NCBI RefSeq assembly: GCF_002262885.1
Contig: NZ_NKYF01000001.1
Span: 744,001-808,000 of the forward strand
Direction: 5' to 3'
DNA length: 64,000 bases
Source of the DNA: Pseudonocardia sp. MH-G8
Lineage (GTDB): Bacteria; Actinomycetota; Actinomycetes; Mycobacteriales; Pseudonocardiaceae
The translations under genes were made by a program, and so were the position numbers. The notes under the pieces are model-generated. The model worked only from the letters and a program-made list of their open reading frames with translations. It searched no databases and was not told the origin of the DNA. This document shows, in pieces, positions 1-8,772 of this stretch; position 1 is the stretch's first letter; the number at the start of each line of letters is the position of its first letter.

Positions 1-567
1 CGCGAGCGCGGTGGCCGGCAGGACCAGGTGCTGGAACCACTCGAGCGGGCTGTCGGTGAACGGCACGTACCCGACCGCCGGGAGCAGCGGGTTCTGCAGC
101 GCGAACAGCAGGACCAGGATCATCCCGACCCAGAAGTAGGGCACGGCGACCCCGACGCTCGCGCCCACCGTCGCGACCCTGTCCATCCAGGTCCCGGGCC
201 GCAGCCCCGCGACCGCCCCGACTGCCACACCGAGGACGATCGCGAGGCCGAGGGCGAGGAACGCCAGCGACAACGTGGCCGGCAGCCGGGCGAGGATCGC
301 CGTCCAGACCGTCTGGCTGGTGAACAGCGACGTGCCGAGGTCGCCCTGCAGCGCGGCGCTGAGCCAGTGCCAGTACTGCACGAGGAACGGGTCGTTCAGG
401 CCGAGGCGTTCCCGCACCGCCTCGACCTGGGCGGGGTCCGGGTTCTGCCCCGCCAGCGCCACGGCGGGATCGCCGGGCACGAGCACGATGAGACCGAAGA
501 CCAGGAAGCTGACGACCAGCAGCAGCGGGATGCTGACCAGCAGCCTGCGCACGAGGAGTCCGAGCAC
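1..567 (-). CDS. DppB-type ABC transporter permease (partial)
   Basis: Inner-membrane permease of a peptide/nickel-type ABC importer. Read leftwards from a GTG at 567 it begins with a short basic stretch and a long hydrophobic segment (LLVRRLLVSIPLLLVVSFLV). The family signature VPGDPAV and the loop ending in ERLGLNDPF, typical of DppB amino termini, follow, then further membrane segments. The 3' part lies beyond the left edge, so only about 189 residues are visible. It starts 11 bases after the binding-protein gene stops, in the same operon, and presumably forms a heterodimer with a DppC partner outside the window. The family call is firm; the substrate is unknown. Confidence 0.9.
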   Translation of the reverse strand, partial: MLGLLVRRLLVSIPLLLVVSFLVFGLIVLVPGDPAVALAGQNPDPAQVEAVRERLGLNDPFLVQYWHWLSAALQGDLGTSLFTSQTVWTAILARLPATLSLAFLALGLAIVLGVAVGAVAGLRPGTWMDRVATVGASVGVAVPYFWVGMILVLLFALQNPLLPAVGYVPFTDSPLEWFQHLVLPATALA

Positions 568-578
568 GGGTCAGCCCC

Positions 579-2165
579 TCACGGCCCGGGTTCGATCCCG
601 GCGCCCCGGAACTGGCGCGAGGCGTCGGCGTAGATCTCCACGCCGCGGACCGTGTCGTTCATCGCGAACGGCGTGGTGAGGTGGCAGAGCGTGACGTTCG
701 GGTAGGCCTCCTCGGTGACGGCCTGGAACAGCTGGGCATACGCCGGACGCCGCTCGTCGGCCGTCGCGCCCGCCATCGCCTCGGCGTGCAGTCGGGTGAT
801 CTCGTCGGTCGTGAACCCGCCCGGGTTGTTGAACCCGTCCGCCAGGTAGTACGAGGCGGTGAGGATGCTCGGGTCCGATTCGGCCTTCTGCTCCGAGAGC
901 GTGGCGTCGGCGGACTTGTTCACCGAGAAGTCCTCGGCGAGCTTCGCGATCTCCACCGGGGTGATCGACATCTGGATCCCGACCTCCGCGAGGTTCTGCT
1001 GCATGACCTCCGCGATCTGCTGGTAGAGGTCGAGGTTGATGACCTCGAGGTCGAAGGAGAAGCCGTCGGGCACGCCGGCTTCGGCGAGCAGCTGCCGGGC
1101 CCGTTCCGGGTCGTACGGGTACCGCTCGGGCCCGATGTCCGGGTTGGACGCGAAGTAGAACTGCGGGAACAGCTGCACGCCGGGTTCGCAGAATCCGTTG
1201 GTCACCGCGGCGATGGCGTCCCGGTTGATCGCGTGGTTGATCGCCTGGCGCACCTGCTTGCTCCCGAACTCGGAGCGTGCGGTGTTCAGCGTGAGGTTGT
1301 AGCTCGACAGGCTCGGCGCCTCGCAGACCACGAGACCCGAGTCCACCGCGGGCTGGTACATGCTCGCCCGCAGGAACGTCACGTCCGCGGCGCCGGTCTG
1401 CACGGCGTTGAGGCGGGCGTTGTCGTCGCCGGAGATGAGGAACACGAGCGTGGCGACGTTCACCGCCTCCGGGTCCCAGTAGTCCTCCACCGCCGTGTAC
1501 TCGACGCGGCTGCCCGGCACGTAGTTCGTCATCCGGAACGCCCCGGAGCCGCCGGTGGGTGCGATGTCCTCGCCCGGCTTGTCGAATGCTGCCGGGCTCA
1601 TCATCATCCCGGCCGACCCGCCGAGGATGCCCACGAGCGCACCCGCACCGCCGCCGGTGACCAGCCGGACGGTGTCGGCGTCCACGACCTCGACGGACGT
1701 GATGGCCTGCAGCGCGTTGGCGTTGTAGGACCAGGGCTGCTGGCCGCGCTCGATGTTGGCCTTGACCGACGCGGCGTCGAACGGTGTGCCGTCGTGGTAG
1801 GTCCATCCGCCGCGCAGCTCCATCTGCAGGACCGTGCCGCCGTCGGTCAGCTGCCACGACTCCGCGAGCATCGGCTGCGGGGTGCCCTCCTCGTCGACGT
1901 GCACGAGGCTGTCGTAGACCGGGTAGAGGTACATCTGGCTGTTGTTCGTCGTGATCTTGTCGGGGTCGAAGCTGGTGTTCCCGACGCTGTACATCCAGGT
2001 CAGGGTCGCGCCCTCGTCCATCCCCTCGGAAGCCGGCGGGCAGGCGGCCGTCTGCGCCTCCCGCTCCACCCCGGGATCACCCGCGGTCCCGCCACCGCCG
2101 CCACCGCATGCGGTGACGGCGAGCAGGACCACGCCGGCGATCGACAGTCCGGTGAGCCTCTTCAT
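579..2165 (-). CDS. ABC transporter substrate-binding lipoprotein (SBP family 5)
   Basis: Extracytoplasmic solute-binding protein of 528 residues. I chose the ATG at 2165 because it follows an AGGAGGAGGAA ribosome site and gives a clean lipoprotein signal: MKR, a hydrophobic core, lipobox VTAC, then a glycine run. The body has SBP_bac_5 features: a TWMYSVGNTSFDP segment near the mature start, FKF/WTYHDGTPFDA-type and VKANIERG motifs around residues 130-150, and INHAINRDAI further on. The acyl-CoA ligase and hydratase genes upstream suggest the ligand is a compound activated as a CoA thioester rather than a peptide; that is inference from context. Confidence 0.93.
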   Translation of the reverse strand: MKRLTGLSIAGVVLLAVTACGGGGGGTAGDPGVEREAQTAACPPASEGMDEGATLTWMYSVGNTSFDPDKITTNNSQMYLYPVYDSLVHVDEEGTPQPMLAESWQLTDGGTVLQMELRGGWTYHDGTPFDAASVKANIERGQQPWSYNANALQAITSVEVVDADTVRLVTGGGAGALVGILGGSAGMMMSPAAFDKPGEDIAPTGGSGAFRMTNYVPGSRVEYTAVEDYWDPEAVNVATLVFLISGDDNARLNAVQTGAADVTFLRASMYQPAVDSGLVVCEAPSLSSYNLTLNTARSEFGSKQVRQAINHAINRDAIAAVTNGFCEPGVQLFPQFYFASNPDIGPERYPYDPERARQLLAEAGVPDGFSFDLEVINLDLYQQIAEVMQQNLAEVGIQMSITPVEIAKLAEDFSVNKSADATLSEQKAESDPSILTASYYLADGFNNPGGFTTDEITRLHAEAMAGATADERRPAYAQLFQAVTEEAYPNVTLCHLTTPFAMNDTVRGVEIYADASRQFRGAGIEPGP

Positions 2166-2210
2166 GCCGTTCCTCCTCCTCGTGCGCCGTTGCACCGGAG
2201 ATCCGGTTGT

Positions 2211-2948
2211 TCAGGTGCTGTTGCGCCGCCGCTGCGACCACATCTGGGTGGCCCGCTCGAAGTGCAGCGCCGCGTCCCAGGCGAGGCCGGGCGGTCCCAG
2301 CTCGGTCCGGAACGACCGGACCGCCTGGCGGGCGAGGTCCGGGTCCTTCGCGGGCTGCGCGGCCAGCGCGAACGCGACCTCGTCGACGTCCTCGTCGGGC
2401 ACCGCGCGCCACGCGAGCCCGATCTGCTCGGCACGCGCGCCGTCGATCTCCTCGCTGAACAGGCCCATCGCGGCGGTGGCCTCGCGGCCCGCCGTCCGGC
2501 CGGCGATCGTGAAGAAGCCCCCGCCGGGGTGCAGGCCGATCCGCAGGAAGCCCGCCATGATCCGGGCATCGGTCGCCACGACCCGCAGGTCGGTGGCGAG
2601 CATGAGGTTGATGCCGGCGCCGACGGCCGCGCCGCGAACGGCGGCGACCGTGGGCACGGCCAGCGTCCCGACCCGCATGAAGGCGCCGTAGACCGCACCC
2701 GCCTCCTGGTAGGTCGCGTCCTCGGCCTGGTCGGCGCCGGGACGCCAGCGGCGCCGGTCGGCGCCGGAGCAGAACGTGCCGCCCGCACCGCGCACCACCG
2801 CCGCGCCGATCGACGCGTCGGCGTCGACCTCCTCGCACAGCTCGGCGAGCTGCCGACCCATGTCCGGCGTGAGGCCGTTCTTGACCTCCACCGAGTCGAC
2901 GGTGAGGACCGCGACGCCGTCACGCCGCTCCAGGTGAACCTGTCCCAT
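2211..2948 (-). CDS. enoyl-CoA hydratase/isomerase family protein
   Basis: Crotonase-fold enzyme of 245 residues acting on an acyl-CoA thioester. Visible features are the amino-terminal VHLERRDGVAVLTVDS, the oxyanion-hole stretch AVRGAAVGAGINLML, and the ATDLRV segment after it. The ATG at 2948 has GGGAGGCAGG upstream. A GTG at 2981 would overlap the ligase stop by four bases but adds 11 residues with no family resemblance. The gene lies between the CoA ligase and the binding-protein gene, so it probably acts on the ligase product. The exact reaction (hydratase, isomerase or ring-modifying) cannot be read from the sequence. Confidence 0.9.
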   Translation of the reverse strand: MGQVHLERRDGVAVLTVDSVEVKNGLTPDMGRQLAELCEEVDADASIGAAVVRGAGGTFCSGADRRRWRPGADQAEDATYQEAGAVYGAFMRVGTLAVPTVAAVRGAAVGAGINLMLATDLRVVATDARIMAGFLRIGLHPGGGFFTIAGRTAGREATAAMGLFSEEIDGARAEQIGLAWRAVPDEDVDEVAFALAAQPAKDPDLARQAVRSFRTELGPPGLAWDAALHFERATQMWSQRRRNST

Positions 2949-2977
2949 CCGGCCTGCCTCCCTGTTGCGCTTCCTGC

Positions 2978-5176
2978 TCACTCACCCACGGGGTCGCCAC
3001 CGTCGGCGACCCGGACGAGGACGTCGACCGCTGTCGCTCCTTCGCCCGGCAGCCCGACGACCAGCGGATTGACCTCGAACTCCGCCAACTGGGGACCGGC
3101 CGCCACGGCCGCGTGACCGAGCCGGACCACGGCGTCGACCGCTGCCCGCACGTCCCGGGCCGGCGCCCCGCGGAAGCCACCGAGCAGCGGCCAGGCGCGC
3201 AGGCGGCGCAGCATGGCCCACGCCTCTTCGGGCGAGACGGGCGCCAGCCCGGTGGCGACGTCGGCGTAGAGCTCGGTGGTGATCCCGCCGAAGCCGACGG
3301 TGACGAGCGGCGGGAAGCCGTCCCGCCCGCCCGTCGCGGCGACGACCAGCTCCGCTCCGGCGGGCACCATCGCCTGCACCAGGACGCCGTCGAGCGCCTC
3401 GACGTGGTGGGCGCGCGCGGCGGCCACGAGATCGTCGAAGACCCTCGCGGCACGCGCGGCGTCGACGTCGAGCCGCACACCCCCGACCTCGGACTTGTGC
3501 GCCAGCGCGGCGGCCTGCAGCTTCATCGCCGCCGGCCCGCCGAGGCCCACCACGGCGTCGGTGGCTTCCTGCCGGGTGCGCACCACGACCGAGGCGGGCC
3601 GGGCGATCCCCATCGCGTCGAGCAACGCGGGCCCGTCGGAGGCGTCCAGCAGCTCCCGGATCCGGTCGGGGGCCGGCGCCGTGGGTCGCGGCAGCGCCAC
3701 GGCGGGCACCGCGGGTGCTCGCGGCGGGGCGACGAGCCCGGCCGCCCTGGCCAGGCCGCCGACCGAAGAGAAGACGGGGATGCCGGCGGCCCGGAAGACG
3801 GCACGCCCCTGCGCCGTCTGGTCCTGCCCGGCGAGCCATGCCACCATCAGCGGCTTCGCGAGCCTGGCGGAGGTGCCGACCAGGTCCTCGGCGAGGGCGG
3901 CACCGGCCTGGCCGACCACCATGGTCAGCACCACCGCGACGGCGTCCACGCCCGGGTCGTCGGCCACGATCCGGCACACGTCGCCGAAGGCGTCGGCGCC
4001 GCGGGTGAACAGCTGCGCGGTGACGTCCACGGGGTTGGCCAACGCGCCGAACGCGGGGATGAGTGGCCGAAGCCGATCCTGCGTGGTGGTGCACAGCTCA
4101 GGCAGCTCGAGGCCGGCGTCGCTGCACCGGTCCGCGGCGAGGCTGCCGGCACCGCCCGACGTCGTCACCACCGCCACCCTGCGCCCCTCGGGCCGCGGCA
4201 TCGAGGAGAGCGTGGCCGCCACGGCGAGCAGCTCGTCCACGTCGTCGACCAGCACCACGCCGTGCCGGGCGGACGCGAGGACGAACGCCGTGTCGTCACC
4301 GAGCATCGATCCGGTGTGGGACACGGCAGCGCGTCGCCCCGCGCCGGAACGACCGGAGCGCAGCACCACCAGGTGCTTGCCGGCCTCCCGCGCTCGAGCG
4401 GCGAGCCGCAGGTAGGCGGCTCCGTCGCCCACGGACTCGACGTAGAGCAGGAGCACCCGCACGTCGGGCTCGTCCAGCAGCGCGGACGCGACCTCCACGA
4501 GGTCGAGGTCGGCCTGGTTCCCGGTGCTGGCCCAGGCCGTGAGTCCGAGGCCCATCTCCGCGGACAGATCGAGGATCGATCCACCGACCGCTCCGCTCTG
4601 CCCGACGTAGGCGACACCGCCCGCAGCGCGCAGCTGCCGGTCGGCGGCCGCGGTGAACGTGGCGACCAGTCCCGTGGGCGTGTGCAGCAGGCCCTGGCAG
4701 TTCGGGCCGAGGACGCGCACGCCGGCTTCCTCACCGGCCGCGGCCAGCTCCGCCTGCAGGCGGGCCCCCGCGGCCCCCGTCTCGGCGAAGCCGGAGGCGA
4801 AGACCACGACGCCGGCAGCGCCGACCGCGCCCGCCTCCCGCACCGTGCCTGCCGCGGCCGCCGCCGGGACGAGGGCGAGAACCAGGTCGACCGGGCCCGG
4901 CAGCTCGGCGAGCGAGGCGTAGCAGGGCAGCCCCTCCAGCTCGTCGTAACCGGGGTTGACCGGGTAGATACCGCCGCCGAACCCGTGCTCACGCAGGTAG
5001 CGCAGCGGCCGGCCCATCGGGTTGCCCGGCCGTCCCGACACCCCGACCAGCGCCACCCCGCGCGGCCGCAGCATCCGCCGGATCGCCGCGCCGCCACCGG
5101 TCTTCCCGGGGATCAGCGCCAGGCCAGGGCGGGCCGGACGTGACTCGCGGTGCCGGTGCGGTGTGGGGCAGCTCAC
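2978..5176 (-). CDS. ADP-forming-type acyl-CoA synthetase (acetate--CoA ligase family)
   Basis: CoA ligase of about 732 residues. In order it has a CoA-binding Rossmann domain (LRPRGVALVGVSGRPGNPMG), a succinyl-CoA-ligase-like middle region with the phospho-histidine motif SHTGSM, and a carboxy-terminal ATP-grasp domain (AAMKLQAAALAHKSEVGGV). I chose the GTG at 5176 because a TTGACT / 17 bases / TTACCT promoter ends seven bases before it, which fits a leaderless message. An ATG at 5074 sits closer to where family alignments begin. First gene of the operon, divergent from a TetR gene. The acid substrate is not identifiable. Confidence 0.9.
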   Translation of the reverse strand: MSCPTPHRHRESRPARPGLALIPGKTGGGAAIRRMLRPRGVALVGVSGRPGNPMGRPLRYLREHGFGGGIYPVNPGYDELEGLPCYASLAELPGPVDLVLALVPAAAAAGTVREAGAVGAAGVVVFASGFAETGAAGARLQAELAAAGEEAGVRVLGPNCQGLLHTPTGLVATFTAAADRQLRAAGGVAYVGQSGAVGGSILDLSAEMGLGLTAWASTGNQADLDLVEVASALLDEPDVRVLLLYVESVGDGAAYLRLAARAREAGKHLVVLRSGRSGAGRRAAVSHTGSMLGDDTAFVLASARHGVVLVDDVDELLAVAATLSSMPRPEGRRVAVVTTSGGAGSLAADRCSDAGLELPELCTTTQDRLRPLIPAFGALANPVDVTAQLFTRGADAFGDVCRIVADDPGVDAVAVVLTMVVGQAGAALAEDLVGTSARLAKPLMVAWLAGQDQTAQGRAVFRAAGIPVFSSVGGLARAAGLVAPPRAPAVPAVALPRPTAPAPDRIRELLDASDGPALLDAMGIARPASVVVRTRQEATDAVVGLGGPAAMKLQAAALAHKSEVGGVRLDVDAARAARVFDDLVAAARAHHVEALDGVLVQAMVPAGAELVVAATGGRDGFPPLVTVGFGGITTELYADVATGLAPVSPEEAWAMLRRLRAWPLLGGFRGAPARDVRAAVDAVVRLGHAAVAAGPQLAEFEVNPLVVGLPGEGATAVDVLVRVADGGDPVGE

Positions 5177-5183
5177 GCATACG

Positions 5184-5219
5184 AGGTAACTTGACGCCGA
5201 TGTCGAAGTCAAGAGTTAC
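5184..5219. promoter_or_regulatory. Divergent promoters sharing one inverted repeat (TetR operator candidate)
   Basis: CTTGAC (5190-5195) and GTCAAG (5208-5213) form an inverted repeat with a 12-base spacer, extended outward by TAA/TTA. The same bases supply both -35 boxes. Leftward: TTGACT (5212-5207), 17 bases, TTACCT (5189-5184). Rightward: TTGACG (5191-5196), 17 bases, AGTTAC (5214-5219). A dimer bound here would block both promoters. The neighbouring TetR gene is the obvious candidate; that pairing is inferred. Confidence 0.65.
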
Positions 5220-5265
5220 TCGACGTCGACGTCGAAACCCATCGGATGACGAACGGACGAGCTGC

Positions 5266-5940
5266 ATGAGCGAGACCGCGACCAGCGAAGGCGGAACGGG
5301 CAGCCTCCGGCGCGCCTCCGTGGGGTCCCTCCCGAACTCCGAGCGCGGGCGCCGCACGCGGCGCCAGCTCCTGGTCGCGGCCCGCGAGGTCTTCGAGCGC
5401 GACGGCTTCCTCGACGCGCGGGTCACCGACATCTCGGCGGCTGCCGGCGCGTCGCACGGCAGCTTCTACACCTACTTCGAGTCCAAGACCGACATCTTCC
5501 GCACCCTCTGCGCGCAGGAGATGGACGCGCTCTACCTCGGCACCGGGAGCGGTGACCCCAGCGGCGGCGAGCCCGACCCGATCGCGCGCATCGAGCGCTC
5601 CAACCGCCGCTTCGTGGAGATCTACAAGCGCAACGCCGCGCTGCTGGGGCTCCTCGAACAGGTCACCGCCTACGACGAGGAGGTGCGCAAGCTGCGCATG
5701 GCCGTGCGGGACCGCGCCGTCTCGCGCGTCCAGCACAGCATCGTGCAGCTACAGGACGCCGGCCTCGCCGACCGCGACCTCGACCCGTTCCACAGCGCGA
5801 GCGCCCTGGTCACCATGGTCAACGGCACCGCGCACTTCTGGCTGGTGCTGGGCGAGCAGTTCGACGAGGAGACCCTCGTTCACACCCTGACCCAGCTGTG
5901 GGTCAGAGCCTTGGGCCTCGACCACACGGTGCGTGACTGA
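5266..5940 (+). CDS. TetR family transcriptional regulator
   Basis: Repressor of 224 residues. The helix-turn-helix lies near residues 28-75 (RRTRRQLLVAAREVFERDG, then ITDISAAAGASHGSFYTYFESK-type recognition helix). The carboxy-terminal ligand domain is of the TetR_C type with the FWLVLGEQFDEETLV end. The ATG at 5266 is preferred. An in-frame ATG at 5200 lies inside the promoter-proximal inverted repeat and would add a very basic tail. It is divergent from the acyl-CoA ligase operon, which it probably controls together with itself. Confidence 0.92.
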   Translation: MSETATSEGGTGSLRRASVGSLPNSERGRRTRRQLLVAAREVFERDGFLDARVTDISAAAGASHGSFYTYFESKTDIFRTLCAQEMDALYLGTGSGDPSGGEPDPIARIERSNRRFVEIYKRNAALLGLLEQVTAYDEEVRKLRMAVRDRAVSRVQHSIVQLQDAGLADRDLDPFHSASALVTMVNGTAHFWLVLGEQFDEETLVHTLTQLWVRALGLDHTVRD

Positions 5941-5959
5941 GCACCGGCGATGCGGACGA

Positions 5960-6622
5960 TCAGACGCTGCGCAACACCGAGACGATGATGCCCAACACGA
6001 CAGCCTCGTCACCGTCGATGACGTCGTAGGCCGGGTTGCGCGGCTCGAGGAACACGTGCCCGTTGCGCCGGCGGTACACCTTCACCGTGGCCTCACCGTC
6101 GATCATCGCCGCGACGATCTGGCCGGAATGCGCCTCGGACTGCTGGCGCACCACCACGGTGTCGCCGTCGCAGATCGCGGCGTCGACCATCGAATCGCCC
6201 CGCACGCGCAGCGCGAAGACCGTGCCGCGCCCGGCGAGCTCGCGGGGCAGCGTCAGGACGTCGTCGACGTGCTCCTCGGCCAGGATGGGTGTGCCCGCAG
6301 CGATGTCGCCGACCACCGGCACGGACACCGCGTCGTCCCCGCGCCCCTGCGCCGGGGGCTCCTGCAGGAAGAGGCGCACGTCGATCGGCCGCGACATCGC
6401 GGTACCGCGCCGGAGGAACCCCCGCTCCTCGAGGCTCGCCAGGTGCTTCGACACCGACGACGGCGACCGCAGCCCGACCGCGTCGCCGATCTCCCGGGTG
6501 CTCGGCGCGTACCCGCACCGCACCACCCAGTCCCGGATCGCGACCAGGATCCGCTGCTGGCGCGCAGGCAGCGTCGAGGTGTCCAGGTGGCCGAACGCAT
6601 CCAGATCATCGAAGACGGGCAC
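5960..6622 (-). CDS. lexA: LexA-family SOS repressor
   Basis: Self-cleaving repressor of 220 residues. The amino-terminal winged helix is at about residues 18-75 (STREIGDAVGLRSPSSVSKH). The cleavage bond Ala109-Gly110 is in DIAAGTP, and the serine/lysine dyad is Ser144 in RGDSMVDAA and Lys181 in EATVKVY. The carboxy half is close to actinobacterial LexA, while the recognition helix region looks divergent. I see no TCGAAC-type actinobacterial SOS box upstream, and its neighbour is an isoprenyl synthase, not the usual nrdR/LysM surroundings. It may therefore be a LexA paralogue rather than the main SOS repressor; the symbol is given at family level. Confidence 0.85.
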   Translation of the reverse strand: MPVFDDLDAFGHLDTSTLPARQQRILVAIRDWVVRCGYAPSTREIGDAVGLRSPSSVSKHLASLEERGFLRRGTAMSRPIDVRLFLQEPPAQGRGDDAVSVPVVGDIAAGTPILAEEHVDDVLTLPRELAGRGTVFALRVRGDSMVDAAICDGDTVVVRQQSEAHSGQIVAAMIDGEATVKVYRRRNGHVFLEPRNPAYDVIDGDEAVVLGIIVSVLRSV

Positions 6623-6713
6623 GCGCGGATGCTAGAGGTCGGCACCGACAACCCGATCCGGTACACGGCTGTTCCGCGGCCCCGTTCCCCGTCCGCCGCT
6701 AGTCTCTCCTGCG

Positions 6714-7502
6714 ATGCCGACCGGATCGTTCCACCCGTTGCTCCGCCAGCTCTACGAACGGCGCCTGCACGGGGTCGTCACCTCGGGCGCCCGGCTTCCG
6801 CGGCACGTCGGCCTCGTGATGGACGGCAACCGACGCTGGGCGCGGCAGATGGGCATGGGCAATCCGAGCGTCGGCCACCGCTACGGCGCCGAGCACGTCG
6901 ACGAGGTCCTCGGCTGGTGCCGGGAGCTGGGCATCGACCACGTCACCGTCTACGTCGCCTCCCTCGACAACCTCCGCAAGCGCGACGCCGCCGAGGTCGC
7001 CTACCTGCTCGGCGTCATCGAGGACGTCGTCGCCGAACGTCTCGCCGCGCCGGGAGCCACTTGGCAGGTGCATCTCGCCGGGCGGCTCGACGCGCTCCCG
7101 GACTCGACCGCGCACGCGCTGAAGCTCGCCGAGGAACAGACCCGCCACTGCGACTCGGGCGCGCACGTCACGATCGCCGTCGGCTACGACGGGCGGGTCG
7201 AGATCGTCGACGCCCTCCGCGCCCTGCTCGACGCCGAAGCCGGCACGGGCGCGAGCCTCGCCGACGTGGCGGCGCGGATCTCCGACGAGGCGATCGCCGC
7301 GCACCTGTACACGGCACCCCGCCCTCCGCCGGATCTGATCATCCGCACCAGCGGGGAGCGGCGGCTGTCCGGATTCCTGCTGTGGCAGTCCGCCAACGCC
7401 GAGCTGTTCTTCTGCGACACCTACTGGCCGGCCTTCCGCCGGGTCGACTTCCTCCGGGCCCTGCGCGACTACGCCCGCCGCGACCGCCGGTTCGGCCGCT
7501 GA
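6714..7502 (+). CDS. uppS: cis-isoprenyl diphosphate synthase (UppS family)
   Basis: Z-type prenyltransferase of 262 residues that condenses isopentenyl diphosphate onto an allylic primer, for undecaprenyl/decaprenyl or short Z-prenyl diphosphates. Visible are HVGLVMDGNRRWAR (catalytic Asp and Asn-Arg-Arg-Trp), the HVTVYVAS strand, the ITIAVGYDGR-like box, and the carboxy-terminal substrate motif LIIRTSGERRLSGFLLWQS followed by ELFF. A TAGTCT -10 box ends eight bases before the ATG, so the message is probably leaderless. It converges with the next gene, stops being seven bases apart. Whether this is the housekeeping enzyme or a second paralogue is not decidable here. Confidence 0.92.
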   Translation: MPTGSFHPLLRQLYERRLHGVVTSGARLPRHVGLVMDGNRRWARQMGMGNPSVGHRYGAEHVDEVLGWCRELGIDHVTVYVASLDNLRKRDAAEVAYLLGVIEDVVAERLAAPGATWQVHLAGRLDALPDSTAHALKLAEEQTRHCDSGAHVTIAVGYDGRVEIVDALRALLDAEAGTGASLADVAARISDEAIAAHLYTAPRPPPDLIIRTSGERRLSGFLLWQSANAELFFCDTYWPAFRRVDFLRALRDYARRDRRFGR

Positions 7503-7509
7503 CCCCCGC

Positions 7510-8568
7510 TCATCCGCCGGCGCCCGCCACGGCGTCGCCCCACACGTCGAGCAATCGTTGCGCGGAACCGCCGACCGGACCGACGGCGGCGGTCAGCGCG
7601 TCCGCAGCGAGCGGGCGGGCCGTGTCGACGGCGGCCACCGCGGCGCCGGCGTCGTCGATCACCGCGGAGCAGACGTCGCGCAGGTGGTCCGGGATCTCGA
7701 GCGCCGGGTCGATGCACCCGACCAGTGGCGTACCGACCGCCGCGACCAGGGGGAACACCGTGCCGGGGATCCCGATCGCGACCTCTGCGACGGCTGAGGC
7801 CTGCACCGAGGGCACCTCGCTGATCTCGTACTCCGACCACAACTCCCGGTCCTCGCGCGGGTGGAGGCCGACGACGATGCGCCTGCCGGCATCGGCGAGG
7901 CGGCGTGCGGAGTCCAGCAGCAGCTGCGCACCGGGCGCCGCGGCGCCGGTCTCGTCCTCGTGCGTGACGCTGGTCAGGACGAGCACGGTGCCCGGCTCGG
8001 CCGCCCGCTGCGGCAGGTCGTCGGTCTGGGCGGAGCCGACGACCCGCGCCTCACCGGGGAGCCCGAGGTGGGCCCGGAACGCGGCGGCCTCCGCGGACGA
8101 GGACGCCGTCGCCGCCCCGACCCGAGAACGCACTTCCCCGGCCCGCGGTGCCTCCTGCGGCAACAGGTACGCCAACGAGGACGCGACGACGGGCAGGGCG
8201 GGTAGCTGCGCGAGGCAGTCGGCCGGCCAGTCCCCCGCGCCGGTGACGACGAGCAGGTCGGCCTCGGGGAACGCCCCTGCCACCGCGACCGGCACCGCCT
8301 CGTCCGCGTCGATCTCGCTGCGGTCGGGCACGAGCTGGGTGAGCGTCCACCCCCTGCGCTGCGCCTCCGCCAGGAGCGGCTCCGCGTGGTAGGTGCCCCA
8401 CGGCTCGTTGGTGGCGATCAGCACTCGCACCGGCCGCGGCGCGGCGGCCGAACCGGACGTGGATGGGGCAGCACACGCCCCGAGCGTCACCGCACCGCCC
8501 GCGACGAGCGCAGCCTGGAACAGACGGCGGCGCGACAGCCGCCCGGACGGACCTCCACGAGCACTCAC
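7510..8568 (-). CDS. putative Tat lipoprotein of unknown function
   Basis: Exported lipoprotein of 352 residues. The amino terminus has twin arginines (LSRRRLFQAAL), a hydrophobic core, and lipobox LGAC followed by a Ser/Ala/Pro linker. The mature part has alternating strand/helix segments (PVRVLIATNEPWGTYHAEPL, DLLVVTGAGDWP, IVVGLHPREDRELW, GIPGTVFPLVAAVGTPLVG). These resemble the two Rossmann halves of GT-B or CDP-glycerol-transferase-like folds, with a His-Pro-Arg-Glu-Asp stretch where such enzymes carry an active-site loop. That resemblance is a structural guess; no catalytic assignment is made. GTG or ATG start within the first residues fits the signal peptide. Confidence 0.75.
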   Translation of the reverse strand: MSARGGPSGRLSRRRLFQAALVAGGAVTLGACAAPSTSGSAAAPRPVRVLIATNEPWGTYHAEPLLAEAQRRGWTLTQLVPDRSEIDADEAVPVAVAGAFPEADLLVVTGAGDWPADCLAQLPALPVVASSLAYLLPQEAPRAGEVRSRVGAATASSSAEAAAFRAHLGLPGEARVVGSAQTDDLPQRAAEPGTVLVLTSVTHEDETGAAAPGAQLLLDSARRLADAGRRIVVGLHPREDRELWSEYEISEVPSVQASAVAEVAIGIPGTVFPLVAAVGTPLVGCIDPALEIPDHLRDVCSAVIDDAGAAVAAVDTARPLAADALTAAVGPVGGSAQRLLDVWGDAVAGAGG

Positions 8569-8772
8569 GAGCGGAACCTAGGCAGCGCGGTGAGCCGGCG
8601 GGTGAACGCGGGCTGGAGCCGAGGGAACGAACTCGCCGACCACGCTCGCGGTCGGACCGTTTCGTCGGGATCGTCGCGGTCGAGCTCCTCGCGTCGAGGA
8701 TCGGCACTCGCGCTCGCCCCGCAACTGCACTATGAACGACCTGCACCTGGCTCTCACCGAGGAGGCTTGGAC

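Noticed and set aside
2978..2981. GTG at 2981 as start of the enoyl-CoA hydratase
   Set aside because: The overlap is attractive, but the extra residues are unlike the family and the ATG at 2948 has a much better ribosome site.
3113..5143. Long rightward open frame of 676 codons opposite the acyl-CoA ligase gene
   Set aside because: Composition is Arg/Gly/His/Val-rich without domains; it is the antisense shadow of a gene with full family motifs.
6623..6713. SOS box upstream of the LexA-family gene
   Set aside because: No TCGAAC-N4-type inverted repeat could be found by eye.
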